64,000 bases of DNA from Ariolimax columbianus. Its lineage: Eukaryota; Mollusca; Gastropoda; Stylommatophora; Arionidae. A program made the position numbers and the translations under genes. The notes below the pieces were generated by a model that worked only from the letters and a program-made list of their open reading frames with translations, ran no database searches and was not told the DNA's origin. Of this stretch, positions 45,641-57,000 are shown in pieces. Location of the stretch: positions 24,942,563 through 25,006,562 of the forward strand of contig JAVGWX010000018.1 of assembly GCA_036924085.1 (NCBI GenBank), read 5' to 3'. The stretch's first letter is position 1, and every line of letters begins with the position of its first letter.

Positions 45641-45839
45641 TACTGGGATCTCCCTGGATATTGGGGTGTTTTTATGCTACAATCCCAGCACACCGTGTAT
45701 GAATCCCGCCGTGTCCAGTTTGACGGAAAGTAATGGCAACCGACAGTACTGCACACCTGCCAAGTAACCTATATCAACCAAATGGATTGACAGTTGTACG
45801 AGCGTGTTCTGCAAAGGACATGCTAACACAAAAATAGAT

Positions 45840-46600
45840 GTCAACTACTGAAACAGGTAAAGAGTTTCTCATATCTTAGAAATATGATAATGGAAATAGG
45901 CAAACACAACAAGCTTGTCTGCACACACGATTACACGCATACATAAATACACCAAGACCCTCACAAGGGTGAAGAGGAGTGACTAACAGAGCAAATGGGA
46001 GATGTCAAATGGAAGTCACGGAGAGAATAGGCATAACCAAATCTGTTTTCACCAACATGAGCCATATGTTGACATCCGGGGACGGCGTGGGCTAGCGATT
46101 AAGTGACACGGCTCACAATCTGCAGATGCTGGGTTCGATCCAGCAACCCCTTAGAAAATGGCAAGAGGAAGCAGACCCTTATATAAAATTAATGCCGAAG
46201 TAGGATGCACTGGGCCCACAGGCTCAAAATTCAAACATAGAGCAATGCACACCGCCTTGGTTTAAATAAATAAGGTGAACGCAGATAAAAAAAATATATA
46301 TATGTTGGCATCCAAAAGAGTCACACACAAATTAAAAGTGAGAGTGATTGTGAATTATGTACCTTTGGCTTTATGGCGTAGAAGAAATATGGGCAATAAA
46401 CAAACGATTGGGGAAGAGAATGGATGCCTTTGAAATGTGGATATAAAGAAGGATTGAACGCATCTCATGGAAAGGAAACATCAATTGCTGAACCAAATCA
46501 AGTCCAATAGGTAAGATACTTTGGTCACATAAATAGACATACCACCTTACTTAAACAATACTGGAAGGAAAGGTGGAAGGCAAACGCTGTATAGGTAAAC
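45840..46600 (+). mobile_element. LINE AB fragment, split by SINE T
   Basis: ERIGITKSVFTNMSHMLTSK precedes the SINE and the frame resumes after it with RVTHKLKVRVIVNYV, then INKRLGKRMDAFEMW and ISWKGNI, typical of RTE-like thumb and C-terminal regions. It is frameshifted. Confidence 0.82.
46078..46299 (+). mobile_element. SINE T copy with target duplication
   Basis: It is flanked by ATATGTTGACATCC at 46064-46077 and ATATGTTGGCATCC at 46300-46313 (one mismatch). The tRNA-like head has lost a few bases after GGGTTCGATCC. The core is GAAGTAGGATGCACTGGGCC. Confidence 0.93.
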
Positions 46601-46990
46601 ATAATAATAATAGTTGTCCATCGCAAGCGAGGGTTGCGACAGCGTCAGACGAGTATTCAGAAGTGACCGCAATATGACTGTTCAGTCCAATCCGAACGAG
46701 ACACACTTTACTGCACGTGGGGCACACATGGACAGCGTTCTAAGTTGTACCATCTCGCATTCTGTCCTTTCGTACAGCTCACGCTTGCGATGAATCTCCT
46801 CTCGGTGGTGCGAGCACCGTGTGTGGTGTCGGTGCGCCAGGATGAGTGGTTCGGTGCAAGCAACTCTGTCGAGGCGACATCAATGAGAAACTTGTTCAGG
46901 GACAATTTCAGTCTTTGTATCGATATCTGGTGAGCGCTTGTCTGTCATGCGATCATCGTACACCAGCTGGTTAAGGAAGCACTCATTAGT
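46600..46990 (-). mobile_element. Zinc-finger LINE C-terminal fragment (LINE U)
   Basis: On -, a frame reads KGQNARWYNLERCPCVPHVQ followed after a stop by finger-like residues. This matches the ending style of the H/I families. It is truncated at both ends. Confidence 0.55.
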
Positions 46991-47019
46991 CATGCCAACA
47001 ACATGCTCATTCTATTTAA

Positions 47020-48500
47020 TTTGGACTCTCTGTAGCAGCGTGTAGATGCCAGAGAGCCAAATCCTGTTGAGGACTTCAGAGTTTGGCACTCGACCCTGCC
47101 AGTTGATTCTGATCAGTCTGCGGAGACAGCTCATGTGAAATTGTTGAGGTACCTCATCAAAGATTATTTCGAAAGTTAAAATCACATGGAATAGGTGGGG
47201 AAGTTGCCAAATGGATTGAAAATTGGTTAACGGGAAGAAGGCAAAGGGTGGGTATAAATAAGGAGTACTCTGAGTGGTGTGAAGTGAAAAGTGGAGTGCC
47301 ACATGGCTCGGTTTTGGGACCAATTTTATTCTTGATATATATAAATGATTTGGACATTGATATGAGATCCATTATTGCAAAATTTGCTGATGATACAAAA
47401 TTATGCAGTAGTGTCTCATCTAAAGCAGAAGTGGATATATTGAGGTCGGATTTAGATAAAATTCGAGAATGGTCTGTAATCTGGCAAATGGAGTTTAATG
47501 TAGATAAATGTACAGTCATGCACATGGGTAGATCCAATATGGAACATAATTACAGAATGGGAGAGAACAATATTAGAAAGATAGATAAAGAAAGGGACTT
47601 AGGGGTTATAATAGATCATACATGTAAGGTGAGGGAGCAAGTTCAGGTAGCAGTAAAAAAGGCAAATGCAATGTTAGGTATGATAAAAAGAAATATTAAA
47701 CATAGGAGCAAGGAGGTGATAGTCAAACTGTATAAAGCATTAGTTAGACCTAGATTGGAGTACTGTGTACAGGTGTGGAGTCCTTATCAGAGAGGGGATA
47801 TAGACATGTTAGAGAGAATACAAAAAAGAGCGACAAAGCTGATAGTGGGATTCCAGAATTACAGTCATGAGGAAAGATTAAAAAGAATCGGCCTACAGTG
47901 TCTAGAAGAGAGAAGAATTCGTGGTGACTTAATACAGGTGTATAAGATGATCAGAGGAATGGATAAGGTAAACTATAACAAGTTTTTTAAAGTACAACCA
48001 CCAACAAGGACAAGAGGGCACAGCTACAAGTTGATTAAGGAGAGGTCCAGATTAGATATTAGGAAGTATTTCTTTAGTCAGAGAGTTGTGAATGCTTGGA
48101 ATGCATTGCCAAGTGAGGTGGTGGTCAATGCATTTAAGAATAGATTGGATGAGTACAGCTTCTAGAGCAAGATGATGTAATTGGAACTGGTTGTATACAG
48201 ACTCTGCAGAGTCTTCTAAACCAGTATAAAGACGTTAAGTTAAGTTAAGTATGTTTCGCATGCGCGCAGAAGGGTGGTTAGCACCACAGCTCGACATGCC
48301 TATATCTTGGTGGCAAAACTGATACCATGCCGGTCCCTAACATTCGTTCGTAGTCTTCCAAAAGCAGCACTTGCTCTGGGAGAGGTAAACAATGCTACGA
48401 TTGTGAGGATAACACCAAACGATTGGGACAGAAAAACCTGACAGATTGTACCATCAAGGCAAGAAACGGAAGACATTGGACATGAACTGAACATCATCAT
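47020..48500 (-). mobile_element. LINE S fragment, split by CR1
   Basis: On -, 47147-47020 reads QFHMSCLRRLIRINWQGRVP and SGIYTLLQRVQIK. 48500-48247 is upstream sequence of the same family, as at 8100-9165. A CR1 lies between them. Confidence 0.7.
47148..48246 (+). mobile_element. CR1-like LINE, longest copy (1.1 kb), open frame
   Basis: It starts in the RT domain (VPHQRLFRKLKSHGIGG) and is open to a stop at 48165. Motifs are GVPHGSVLGPILFLIYINDL, FADDTKL (catalytic), KERDLGVIID, VRPRLEYCVQVWSPY, RGDLIQVYKMIRGMD and [18 protein letters not shown]. This motif set is typical of the CR1 clade. The 3' end is AAACCAGTATAAAGACG and a TTAAG repeat. At least six other fragments of this family lie in the window. 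Confidence 0.95.
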
Positions 48501-49285
48501 GGTCATTGCCAAGCTGGCTGACTATCTATTGTACATTTTTCATTCAAAGCGTTTTGTTTTTATTGGCTTCTTTCAACCATTTTCTGACCTTAATTCAAAT
48601 AAACAATGCAATTTGTTTTTGTTTTGTATCATAATATTTTTTTAAGCCACATCAAGCTTGAGCATTTGCATATTAAACAATCATGTAAATATGAAGTAAA
48701 ATCATTACTTTGTCCTGGCACAGACTCATTTGTTCAAACGAAAAGCGGTAACTCTCAGAATTGTTATCTTCTTTCAGTGATTTTCTAAGTTCATTAGTGG
48801 ATCTTTACTATGGGTTAAGTACAGTTCATATTATGTTCATTATATGACTAACAATAACGTTATTTTTAGCAGTTACTGAAATTTTTTTAATTACACGCTG
48901 TGTTACTAGTTACTTAAAATGAGTTTTTGTTTTGTGTTTGAACTGTACACTGAAACTGAACCGAACGTACTGTGTAGTGTTAACTCACTCAACTGTAATT
49001 GTAAAGAGTCAAAAGTCAAAGTGTGTTACTCACTAAGTAAAGTTACTCAACTTACTGTACTGTACTCAGTGTAGTGTTACTGTTACTACTTTACTGACAA
49101 GTTACTGAGTCAGTGACTATGTGAGTGTTTGTTACTCATGACACTGAACTCAGTGTAGTAGTGTCACTGCGTACTTTGTACTTGTAGACTTGTAAGTACA
49201 ATGTGTTAACTGAGTGAAGTATACTGACGAGTACTGTCGTCCAGGGCGAAAAAAAAGATGAAACTTATAAAAGTCTTACAAGAAA
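48500..49285. other. AT-rich spacer and ACTG-word region
   Basis: There is no gene from 48500 to 48890. From about 48900 to 49235 the sequence is built from permuted short words such as AGTGTAGTGTTACT, GTTACTGAGTCAGTGACT and CACTCAACTG. It resembles 36570-36640 in texture, with much local self-complementarity. Confidence 0.5.
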
Positions 49286-49289
49286 ATAG

Positions 49290-49600
49290 TGTAGCCTTAG
49301 TCGACAGTGAGCTGGCTTGCTAAGACTCTGGGATTACATCGCGCCAGAGTTCGTAATCACGGATGGACAGAAAATAAATCAGAGTGTGGTTCGTTCCTGG
49401 TAAACCCGTCCTCCAGTTTACCAATATGTAAATTGGTTTCTTACTGCATGGCGTATGATTTGGGGAAGGTATAAACAGCAAGGAAGGGAACTGGCCACCC
49501 CACCTCACATTGACATAGGCTGTGGCATAGTCCATGAAGAGTTATCTTCATCCCCGACAGAAATTGTTGCCATGCCATGCCATGGGACTCACCTTTACCT
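49290..49600 (+). mobile_element. SINE N, full-length
   Basis: The tRNA-like head (TAGCCTTAGTCGACAGTGAG, then AGAGTTCGTAATCAC) is at left; ACCTTTACCTTTT is at right. It is on the opposite strand to the 29319 copy. Confidence 0.85.
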
Positions 49601-49704
49601 TTTAAAATAAAATACAATAGCAACATAACCACAGACAACAGTTTAATCTAGAACTTCTCAGGATCAAGCAAATGCAAGATACATTTAAAGTTATAATATC
49701 AAAT

Positions 49705-49968
49705 GGGGACGACGTGGGCTAGTAGTTAAGTGACACGGCTCACAACCGGAAGGAATGACACAGCTCACAACCGGAAGGTGCTGGGTTCGATCCTCATCAC
49801 AGCACCGGCCGTTAGTCCATGGGAGCAAACCCTTAGAAAATGCAGGAGGAAGCAGACCCTTACGTAAAATGCATGCCGAAGTCAGATGCACTGGGTCGAC
49901 AGGCGAAAAATAAAAACTAGTGCAACAGGGAATAGAGAAATAGGGCGAACGACAAAAAAAATTAAAAT
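49705..49968 (+). mobile_element. SINE T copy with duplicated head segment
   Basis: It is flanked by ATATCAAAT at 49696-49704 and 49969-49977. A 27-bp part of the tRNA-like head (ACACGGCTCACAACCGGAAGG) is tandemly duplicated, separating the A and B boxes more than usual. The core is GAAGTCAGATGCACTGGGTC. Confidence 0.92.
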
Positions 49969-49989
49969 ATATCAAATAGGTATCATGTT

Positions 49990-51273
49990 CTGCAACAACT
50001 AGAAGAAATAAAAGAGGCAGAATAGCACTTGCAGTGTATTCAAATTATATGGAAAGAGACACGTGGAGAAGTTCTGGGAAAAAATGGAACACTAATAACA
50101 AAGCCAGGCATAAAGTAAAAACTATAGCAGCAAAGATAAAGGACAGACAAATGAAGAAGGCAGATTGAGCAGAAGCAAAACCAGAAACACTAAAGCTATG
50201 GTTCAGAAAATATACACTGAATCCAGTAATAATATAACATCTTCACAAGATTCCCTACACATTCAGTCAGTAGAAACAGAACTGTAAGTTAATTGCCAGA
50301 ATCTAAACAAGGAAGAAATCAAGAAAACCATAATGATCCTGAAAAAGTGTAAAGCTACTGGTCCAGATGATATTTCAGTATTAGCAATCAAAGCAGACAC
50401 CTCAACAAAGATATTATACAAATTACTTGATAAAGTCAGGGATAGAAGAAATACAAGCAGACAGAAAGGACACTAGCAAGAAAATATATAAAAGTACATA
50501 ACAAGCATTTATATGTGCTTTAGGGGTCACTGTAGTTTCAAAGTAATGAATAGAATTGGTGGGAAATTGAATCTCGCAAGTTTCAAGCGACCCCTGATGT
50601 TAAAGGAGGTAAGACCAAGGGTCCTACATCCTGAGTTACCTCTTGTCACCTCGACTGATTGTCTTGCCATTGGTCCAAGGTAGTTCAAAACGAGAGAATG
50701 AGATTGATGATCATCGCAGTTTCTTCCTCACTATAATCCAAATACAGCTCAAGTAACACCAAGACAAAAACAGTCTGATGATGTTGCCATCATCGCTTGT
50801 GGTGGGCAACTAACTAACTATGAGCTTTATAGACTACAAAAAGGGCTCTGACTATTGAGTCCAGCATGTGAAAGAAAATACATATCTGGAAAACATTGGT
50901 GTGGATGGACAAGACACATGGAAAACAAATAAGGAAGTCTTGGGAAAATTAGATGTGAAAAAAAAATTCAAGATATTTTAGTCCCATCATAGGACCTTGC
51001 TGAAAACAATAATGGAAGGAAAGGTGGAGAGCTAACATGCCAGAGGTAAACAGCAGTGTTAGTTGGAGGATAACAGATTGTACAATCATAGCAAAAGACA
51101 GAGGGCATTGTAGATCTATTGCAGCCGACCTTTGATGTGAAGGTGGTACTTGAACGGAACTGATGAAGGTCAGATTTAAAATCACTTAGAGATAAGGACT
51201 GGTGTACAAAAGGGATGTCTTCTTTCACCATTTCTGTTTCAGATTATGAGAATAAATGCAACTAATGACAATC
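49990..51273 (+). mobile_element. LINE V pieces with repeat W between
   Basis: 49990-50460 reads an endonuclease-RT linker (LNKEEIKKTIMILKKCKATG then PDDIS). 50860-51200 reads a C-terminal part (TIMEGKVE, then SWRITDCTIIAKDRG). Between them (50525-50830) is repeat W in reverse orientation relative to 15520-15790. All parts are degenerate. Confidence 0.65.
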
Positions 51274-51286
51274 AGATTGTGTTGGG

Positions 51287-51647
51287 GATCAAGATGCTGA
51301 GCAGCACATGAGCTGCAGTGGTCAGCGACCCATAGCTGACTGCTAGCGTCAGGGCAAGCGAACCATAGCTGCCAAGACCCTTCTACACCTCCACTCGGTG
51401 ATCCTGGATAACAGGCTGCAGCAGGGCAGACTGGCTAAGGAGAAGGGGTCGAAGAGGGAATGCTAACCCGGTACTCAAAAAATGATTGCTGAAGTCGGAT
51501 GTGTTGGACCGAAAGGTGCAAATATCGCAGTCAAGCTGTAAACTACGACACAACGCATTCTGTTCTCTGGACTACATTCTGCTACTTAAGCCCTTTCAGG
51601 GTTTGGTAACGGGAGATTGAGAACGAAGAAGAAGAAGAAGAAGAAGA
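51287..51647 (+). mobile_element. SINE A, full-length, with target duplication
   Basis: It is flanked by AGATTGTGTTGGG at 51274-51286 and 51648-51660. It runs from GATCAAGATGCTGAGCAGCA through the core GAAGTCGGATGTGTTGGACC to ATTGAGAACGAAGAAGAAG. This is the best reference copy on the + strand. Confidence 0.96.
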
Positions 51648-51659
51648 AGATTGTGTTGG

Positions 51660-52270
51660 GAGACACTCCTAAAAGATGTGGAATCATTCACATATCATGG
51701 TAGCAATAGAGACAAGGTAGGAGGAACAGATAAAGATATCAAAAGAAGAATTACAAAAAAGACAAGAGGAGTTTTCATTACGTTGAGGAACTTAATGGAA
51801 ATTAAAATAAGTCCAACACAAAAATAACAATCTTAAACTTCATTGTAGTCATTTCTGTTCAGATTTCATAAATGAGTTCCCGTGAAGAATAGAGAAATTG
51901 AAAGTATAAGACCACTAATGTGGAATTGCTAAGAGAGCCAGAGAAATATCAGTGGAATGTGAGGTGAGACGAAAACGCTGGCATTGGATTAAAGTAAAAA
52001 GGTAAAGTTAGCCCCATTTACAGTTGGATTTGAAGCCAGTACCTTTGCCATGAAAGCAAGTTCTCTACCATTGCGCTAATCAGCCGCCCTGGCATTGGAT
52101 AGGTCACACATTAAGGAAATCAGCTGATAGTGTTATAAGCCAGTCTCTGTTCTGGAATCCCCAAGGCATGAGAAGATGAGGCAGACCAAAACAAAAATGA
52201 AGAAGAGAACTCCAGACAAACAAAGGAAACAGAGAAAAGGTGAACAGATCTGGTGTAGATGGCTCAAGAC
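51660..52270 (+). mobile_element. LINE X fragment, split by SINE N
   Basis: ESFTYHGSNRDKVGGTDKDI is a thumb motif. After an insertion (51990-52088) the text RRKRWHWIGHTLRKSAD and SLFWNPQGHEK gives the C-terminal motif. The frame is broken. Confidence 0.8.
51990..52088 (-). mobile_element. SINE N, 98-bp internally deleted copy
   Basis: It is flanked by CTGGCATTGGAT at 51978-51989 and 52089-52100. Both the tRNA-like head and the tail are present but most of the body is missing. Confidence 0.93.
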
Positions 52271-52854
52271 AGGAGGACGTCATGTATTTGTAGAAGACTG
52301 TGCTCCACATGGAGCTGAAAGGTTTGTTTGAAATGAACTCTTTGTGGTTGCTCTCTGTGATGCTTGTTTTTATCATTATCTGTATTTCTCCATATGTAGC
52401 CCTGTCTTCACTTTGGGTTTTGTTTCCTCCCACATTTTCTGTTGTCTCATTCCAGTTGGCTACATTGCACGTAGCTTGTGTCAAAGTACTACTTATGTGC
52501 TCTTATAGAGTTGGTCTCTGTAGCACTTGATTTTATATGACAGGGTTACCAGCCCCATGCACAGCCCTAATGAGTCACCTTTTACAACATGCATGGAAGA
52601 GAGTACTATTATTATTCTTTCTTAGTAAGACTCCTCAGGATTGACAAGAGGAGCCTATGATCTATACTTTAAATGAAAGGCTTTCTTGCACAGGTCAAGC
52701 AAATATATTCTGCTTACGTTGTTCTTCATAATGTCTTTTGGTGATCCCCCTTCCCGTTGTTTTCTGTAGCTTTTCATTTCATAGGTTGGCTGAAAGATAG
52801 TAATAAATATTTAGTATTTTTAAAAAAATGTCATGGTAATTTTTTAATTTTGGG

Positions 52855-53300
52855 CTGGAGATGCAGCAGTGAATGAGCTGACAGCAGCCAGCGACTCATA
52901 GCTGACAGCAAACTACAGCTGACCAAGACTCTATTTCACCTTCAAGTGGCTGCTAAAATTTGATGTGTCGGACCAAAAGGCGTATATACCGCAGCCTTAC
53001 TGTAAACTACAATACAACATCATAACATCCTTTTCAAGATAACAAAAACGCATTTCCATGAAGAAGAATTATTTCCATTTTCTAATTTGTCTTATTTGTT
53101 AATGCCTGCATGTTTAGGGGATTCTGCTCTGCCGAAGACGGATGTGTCAGACCGAAATGTGCAAATATTGCAGTCAAACTGTAAACTGGCGAGACAACGC
53201 AAATCCGTTCTCTGGACTACATCCTACTACTTGCAAAACCCTGTTCTGGGCTTGGTAGTGGGAGATTGAGAATGAACGCAGAAGAAAAAGAAAAAGTGGA
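52855..53300 (+). mobile_element. Two SINE A pieces upstream of ZWILCH exon
   Basis: 52855-53050 is a diverged copy (GCAGCAGTGAATGAGCTGAC, then GATGTGTCGGACCAAAAGG). 53125-53300 is a younger 3' half (GAAGACGGATGTGTCAGACC to the GAAGAAAAAGAAAAAG tail), of the CTTGCAAAACCC subtype. Confidence 0.85.
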
Positions 53301-53384
53301 TTCTGCATAAGATACATTTTGTTGGAATTCTCAAGGATATTGATAAATGATAACACTTTTAGAATGTTCATTTTTGTTTTGCAG

Positions 53385-54053
53385 ATATTCAAGACCATCT
53401 TCTGTATAGCACATCCAAGTTTTTTCACGGGGAAAATATCTGTGTAGACATTGTCAAAGAGACTATCCCCATCAATAACTCTGATGTTCATAATGATACA
53501 CATGGACAAAATATAACAGCGCACAGCTTGCGTTCACTTCTGAGCAGGCAGATAAGCTCAAAAGCATTTTACTTTATTAGTGGACAGAAAAAAAGTGCAC
53601 CAAATGGTATACTAAGCAATGGAGACGTCTCATATACCAGAGAAACATTTGATTTTAATTCAACTTGCAATACAAATAGGTCTAATTCAACAGGTTCTGA
53701 GGACCACAGCATATTTGGGTCACCCCTTAAACTCCAAACTTTTGCAAATGTATCTGTAAAAACATCTAGCACATTATCACCAGCTACTGATGTTTTAAAA
53801 AAGCAAAACGACTTTGTTCAACCAATACCACTCAAGGATGCCAGAAAGATCCTACAGAAGTTTAACCAAACCAATATCCAAGGATCGTGCATGAACATGG
53901 CGGTTGCATTTTGTGATGGACATGATTGCAACAAAACTATACTTTTGGGAGAACAAATAGAGTGTACAGACAGTGGCAAAGAACTAAGAATGTTTGCAGT
54001 CACTGCCGATAAAGTAACATTTTCAGAACTGGAGCAACCATCAGAGAAAACTG
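53385..54053 (+). CDS. ZWILCH: ZWILCH exon (first visible, large)
   Basis: The acceptor is TTTTGTTTTGCAG and the donor is GTGAGT. It starts with the last two bases of a codon, then IQDHLLYSTSKFFHGENI. The low-complexity Asn/Ser-rich part (about 53600-53790) precedes the conserved PLKDARKI block. Confidence 0.9.
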
Positions 54054-57000
54054 GTGAGTGGTTCAGTTGTGTATTTGAAACAAAGGAAAGTTATGCTACT
54101 AAAAGTTTGCTTTCCTCCATCCTTTCCTTTCTTCTTCATGCTATCCCAGTTATTCTCGTTTGCCACCTTTGAAAAAAAATGTCTACATGTCTTCTCGTTT
54201 GCCACATTAGACAAAAATGATGTCTACACGTCTTCTCGTTGGCCACATTAGAAAAAAATGATGTCTACACGTCTTCTCGTTGGCCACATTAGAAAAAAAT
54301 GATGTCTTCTCGTTGGCCACATTAGAAAAAAATGATGTCTACACGTCTTCTCGTTGGCCACATTAGAAAAAAATGATGTCTACACGTGATGTCCAGTTCT
54401 CTAGATGAAGGTTGCTGTAGTGGAGAATCCTTCAAGGCTTCCAAACATTTTTGTGTGGAAGTTCATCTAAGTAGGCCAGTGCTCAGTACGCAATTGTCTG
54501 GCTAAGCAATAACAGTCTTACAGGATATGTTTGGCTGTCTGCTGCTTGTCTGCATGCACACATGGGTGATGAAGCCAATTTTAGCCAGTGTAAGTGACCA
54601 TTCTGTTATGTCCTGTTCTTATGCAGAACAGAATTACTTGTTTTTCATGATCAAGGCAATGCTAGTTGTCTCTTGTTTGGTCAACTTTCCTTATGGCTTG
54701 TATAAGAGTCTTCTTTTCGTGGAAGGTGATTATATGTTCTTTTTGTTCTGGTGTTGCTCCCTCCTTTGCTAACCTGTCCACTGTCTTATTTCCTGGTATG
54801 CCACTAACATACCACTGAACATGGAAAGTATGGATGTCCCTAGTGGCAATTTCCTAGCTGTGGTTGACTTTAACAGCCACTCTCAAAGTTGGAGATGGAC
54901 AGAAGTGTAGAGGATATAGAAAACTGGCAAGACAACAATCTAACCCTATTAAACAACCCTAACAATCTTCTATTCTTCTTCTTCGTTCGTTCTCAATCTC
55001 CCACTACCAAACCCTGAAAGGGATTAAGTAGCAGAATGTAGTCCAGAGAACGGAATGCGTTGTGTCATAGTTTACAGCTTGGCTGCGATATATGCACCTT
55101 TCGGTCCAACACATCCGACTTCAGCAATCATTTTTTGAGTACCGGGTTAGCATTCCCTCTTCGATCCCTTCTCCTTAGCCAGTCTGCCCTGCTGCAGGCT
55201 GAAATCCAGGATCACCGCGTGGAGGTGTAGAAGGGTCTTGGCAGCTATGGTTCACTGGCCCTGATGCTAGCAGTCAGCAATGGGTCGCTGACCACTGCAG
55301 CTCATGTGCTGCTCAGCATCTTGATCCCCAATCTTCTATTCAAAAAGATGTCACAGGGCTTCTGCTCCAGACTTTGCATTCAGCAAGCCAGACCTGACAG
55401 GAATAGTAGAAAGAGAAATAAGTGAACAACTCTGTGGATGTAATCATAGCCCAGTATTCATACATATTAGAAGAACAATCAACAAGTCAATGACAGCCAA
55501 GGAGGAATTATAAAAAAAATCAGATTGGTGCACATAACAACACGTAGCAAACCATCTGGTCATATTCTGTTTATTGGCTTATCCGACCTTCCTTTACTTT
55601 TCTCACTTCGTACCTTTGCCTAACTATTTTCGCTTATTGGCTAACAAATCCAAATCCAATTTTGACTATTGGCGTGTCATGCTGTTTCCATCTTTTCATA
55701 CTTTTGTAAATGTTCATATCTCTTATTCCATGATGTGTTTGCTCATATCTGTATTGTGTGTTGTCCCTGATGACAGCCATTAGGTCTCGCTCATATCTGT
55801 ATTGTCTGTTGTCCTTGGTGAAGGCCATACGGTCTCGCTCATATCTGTATTGTCTATTGTCTCTGATGAAGGTCATTAGGTCTCGCTCATATCTGTATTG
55901 TCTGTTGTCCTTGGTGAAGACCATAAGGTCTCGCTCATATCTGTATTGTCTATGATGAAGGTCATTAGGTCTCGCTCATATCTGTATTGTCTGTTGTCTC
56001 TGATGAAGGTCATTAGGTCTCACTCATATCTGTATTGTCTATTGTCTCTGATGAAGGCCATTGGGTCTCGCTCATTTCTGTATTGTCTCTGATGAAGGCC
56101 ATTAGGTCTCGCTCATATCTGTATTGTCTATTGTCCCTGATGAAGAACTTTAGGTTGTAATGTAATTTTCATTCTTGTTTTCATCATAGCTTGGCCTCTG
56201 CATCATACTTGTACATGTCTTTTTATAATGCCCAATTCATTGTGCCTTATCTACACCTTCAGGGAGCACCTCATGCTGGTTCCCCTACTTCAGTATTGTT
56301 CTGGCTACTTCCCAGCCACAGATTGTACGTCGTACAGTATGTGCACATACAGTGTTATAGTTCCTTGTATTGTCTTGAGAAGGGCCTGAGGGCAACAGGA
56401 GAGAAGGATTTTAAAATAGAACTAGGGATAGGTAGCTGTAATGATCCACGAATGCCTATCCAGCCCGTTACGACAGATGAATAGGAGATTATTAAGCTGG
56501 TTTGGTTCATTGGAATAATAGGCTCAGAGAGATGAAGAAACACAATATATGATAACCTAGTTGCTTTGCTTCTACCATGGAATGTAGAGGACTTCTTTCC
56601 TTTTACTTGTGGCTTATAGTGTTTACAGGATGGGGTAGCCAGCCCTTTGCTAAGCCTTCTTTAGTAGTCTATGACATGTTTGGCAGCTTATAGTGTTTTG
56701 TTCCTCCTTCAGGCCCCAGAAACACTACTGATGAAAAAAAAATATCCATTCTCTTAGCTGCGCCTCTTCTACCATTGGAATACAGAAGTTCTTTTTTAAA
56801 ATATATATTTGCAATCAAATGTGTAGAAAAACAGGTAAGTGACCTTGCATGATGGAGGGGTCACTTCCTTTTGACTTTAATGCAGGCCATCATTTAGTAC
56901 TAATTTCGTTCACCTTTACAATTTGACATTGGCTAACATCCTGCTCATTTCGATATTTAACTGCCAAGGGTTCTTTAAGGTGCGCAGAAAAAAAAATATA

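Noticed and set aside
48606..48788. The missing first ZWILCH exon
   Set aside because: The 60-codon frame shows no resemblance to Zwilch N-termini and lacks a phase-1 donor.
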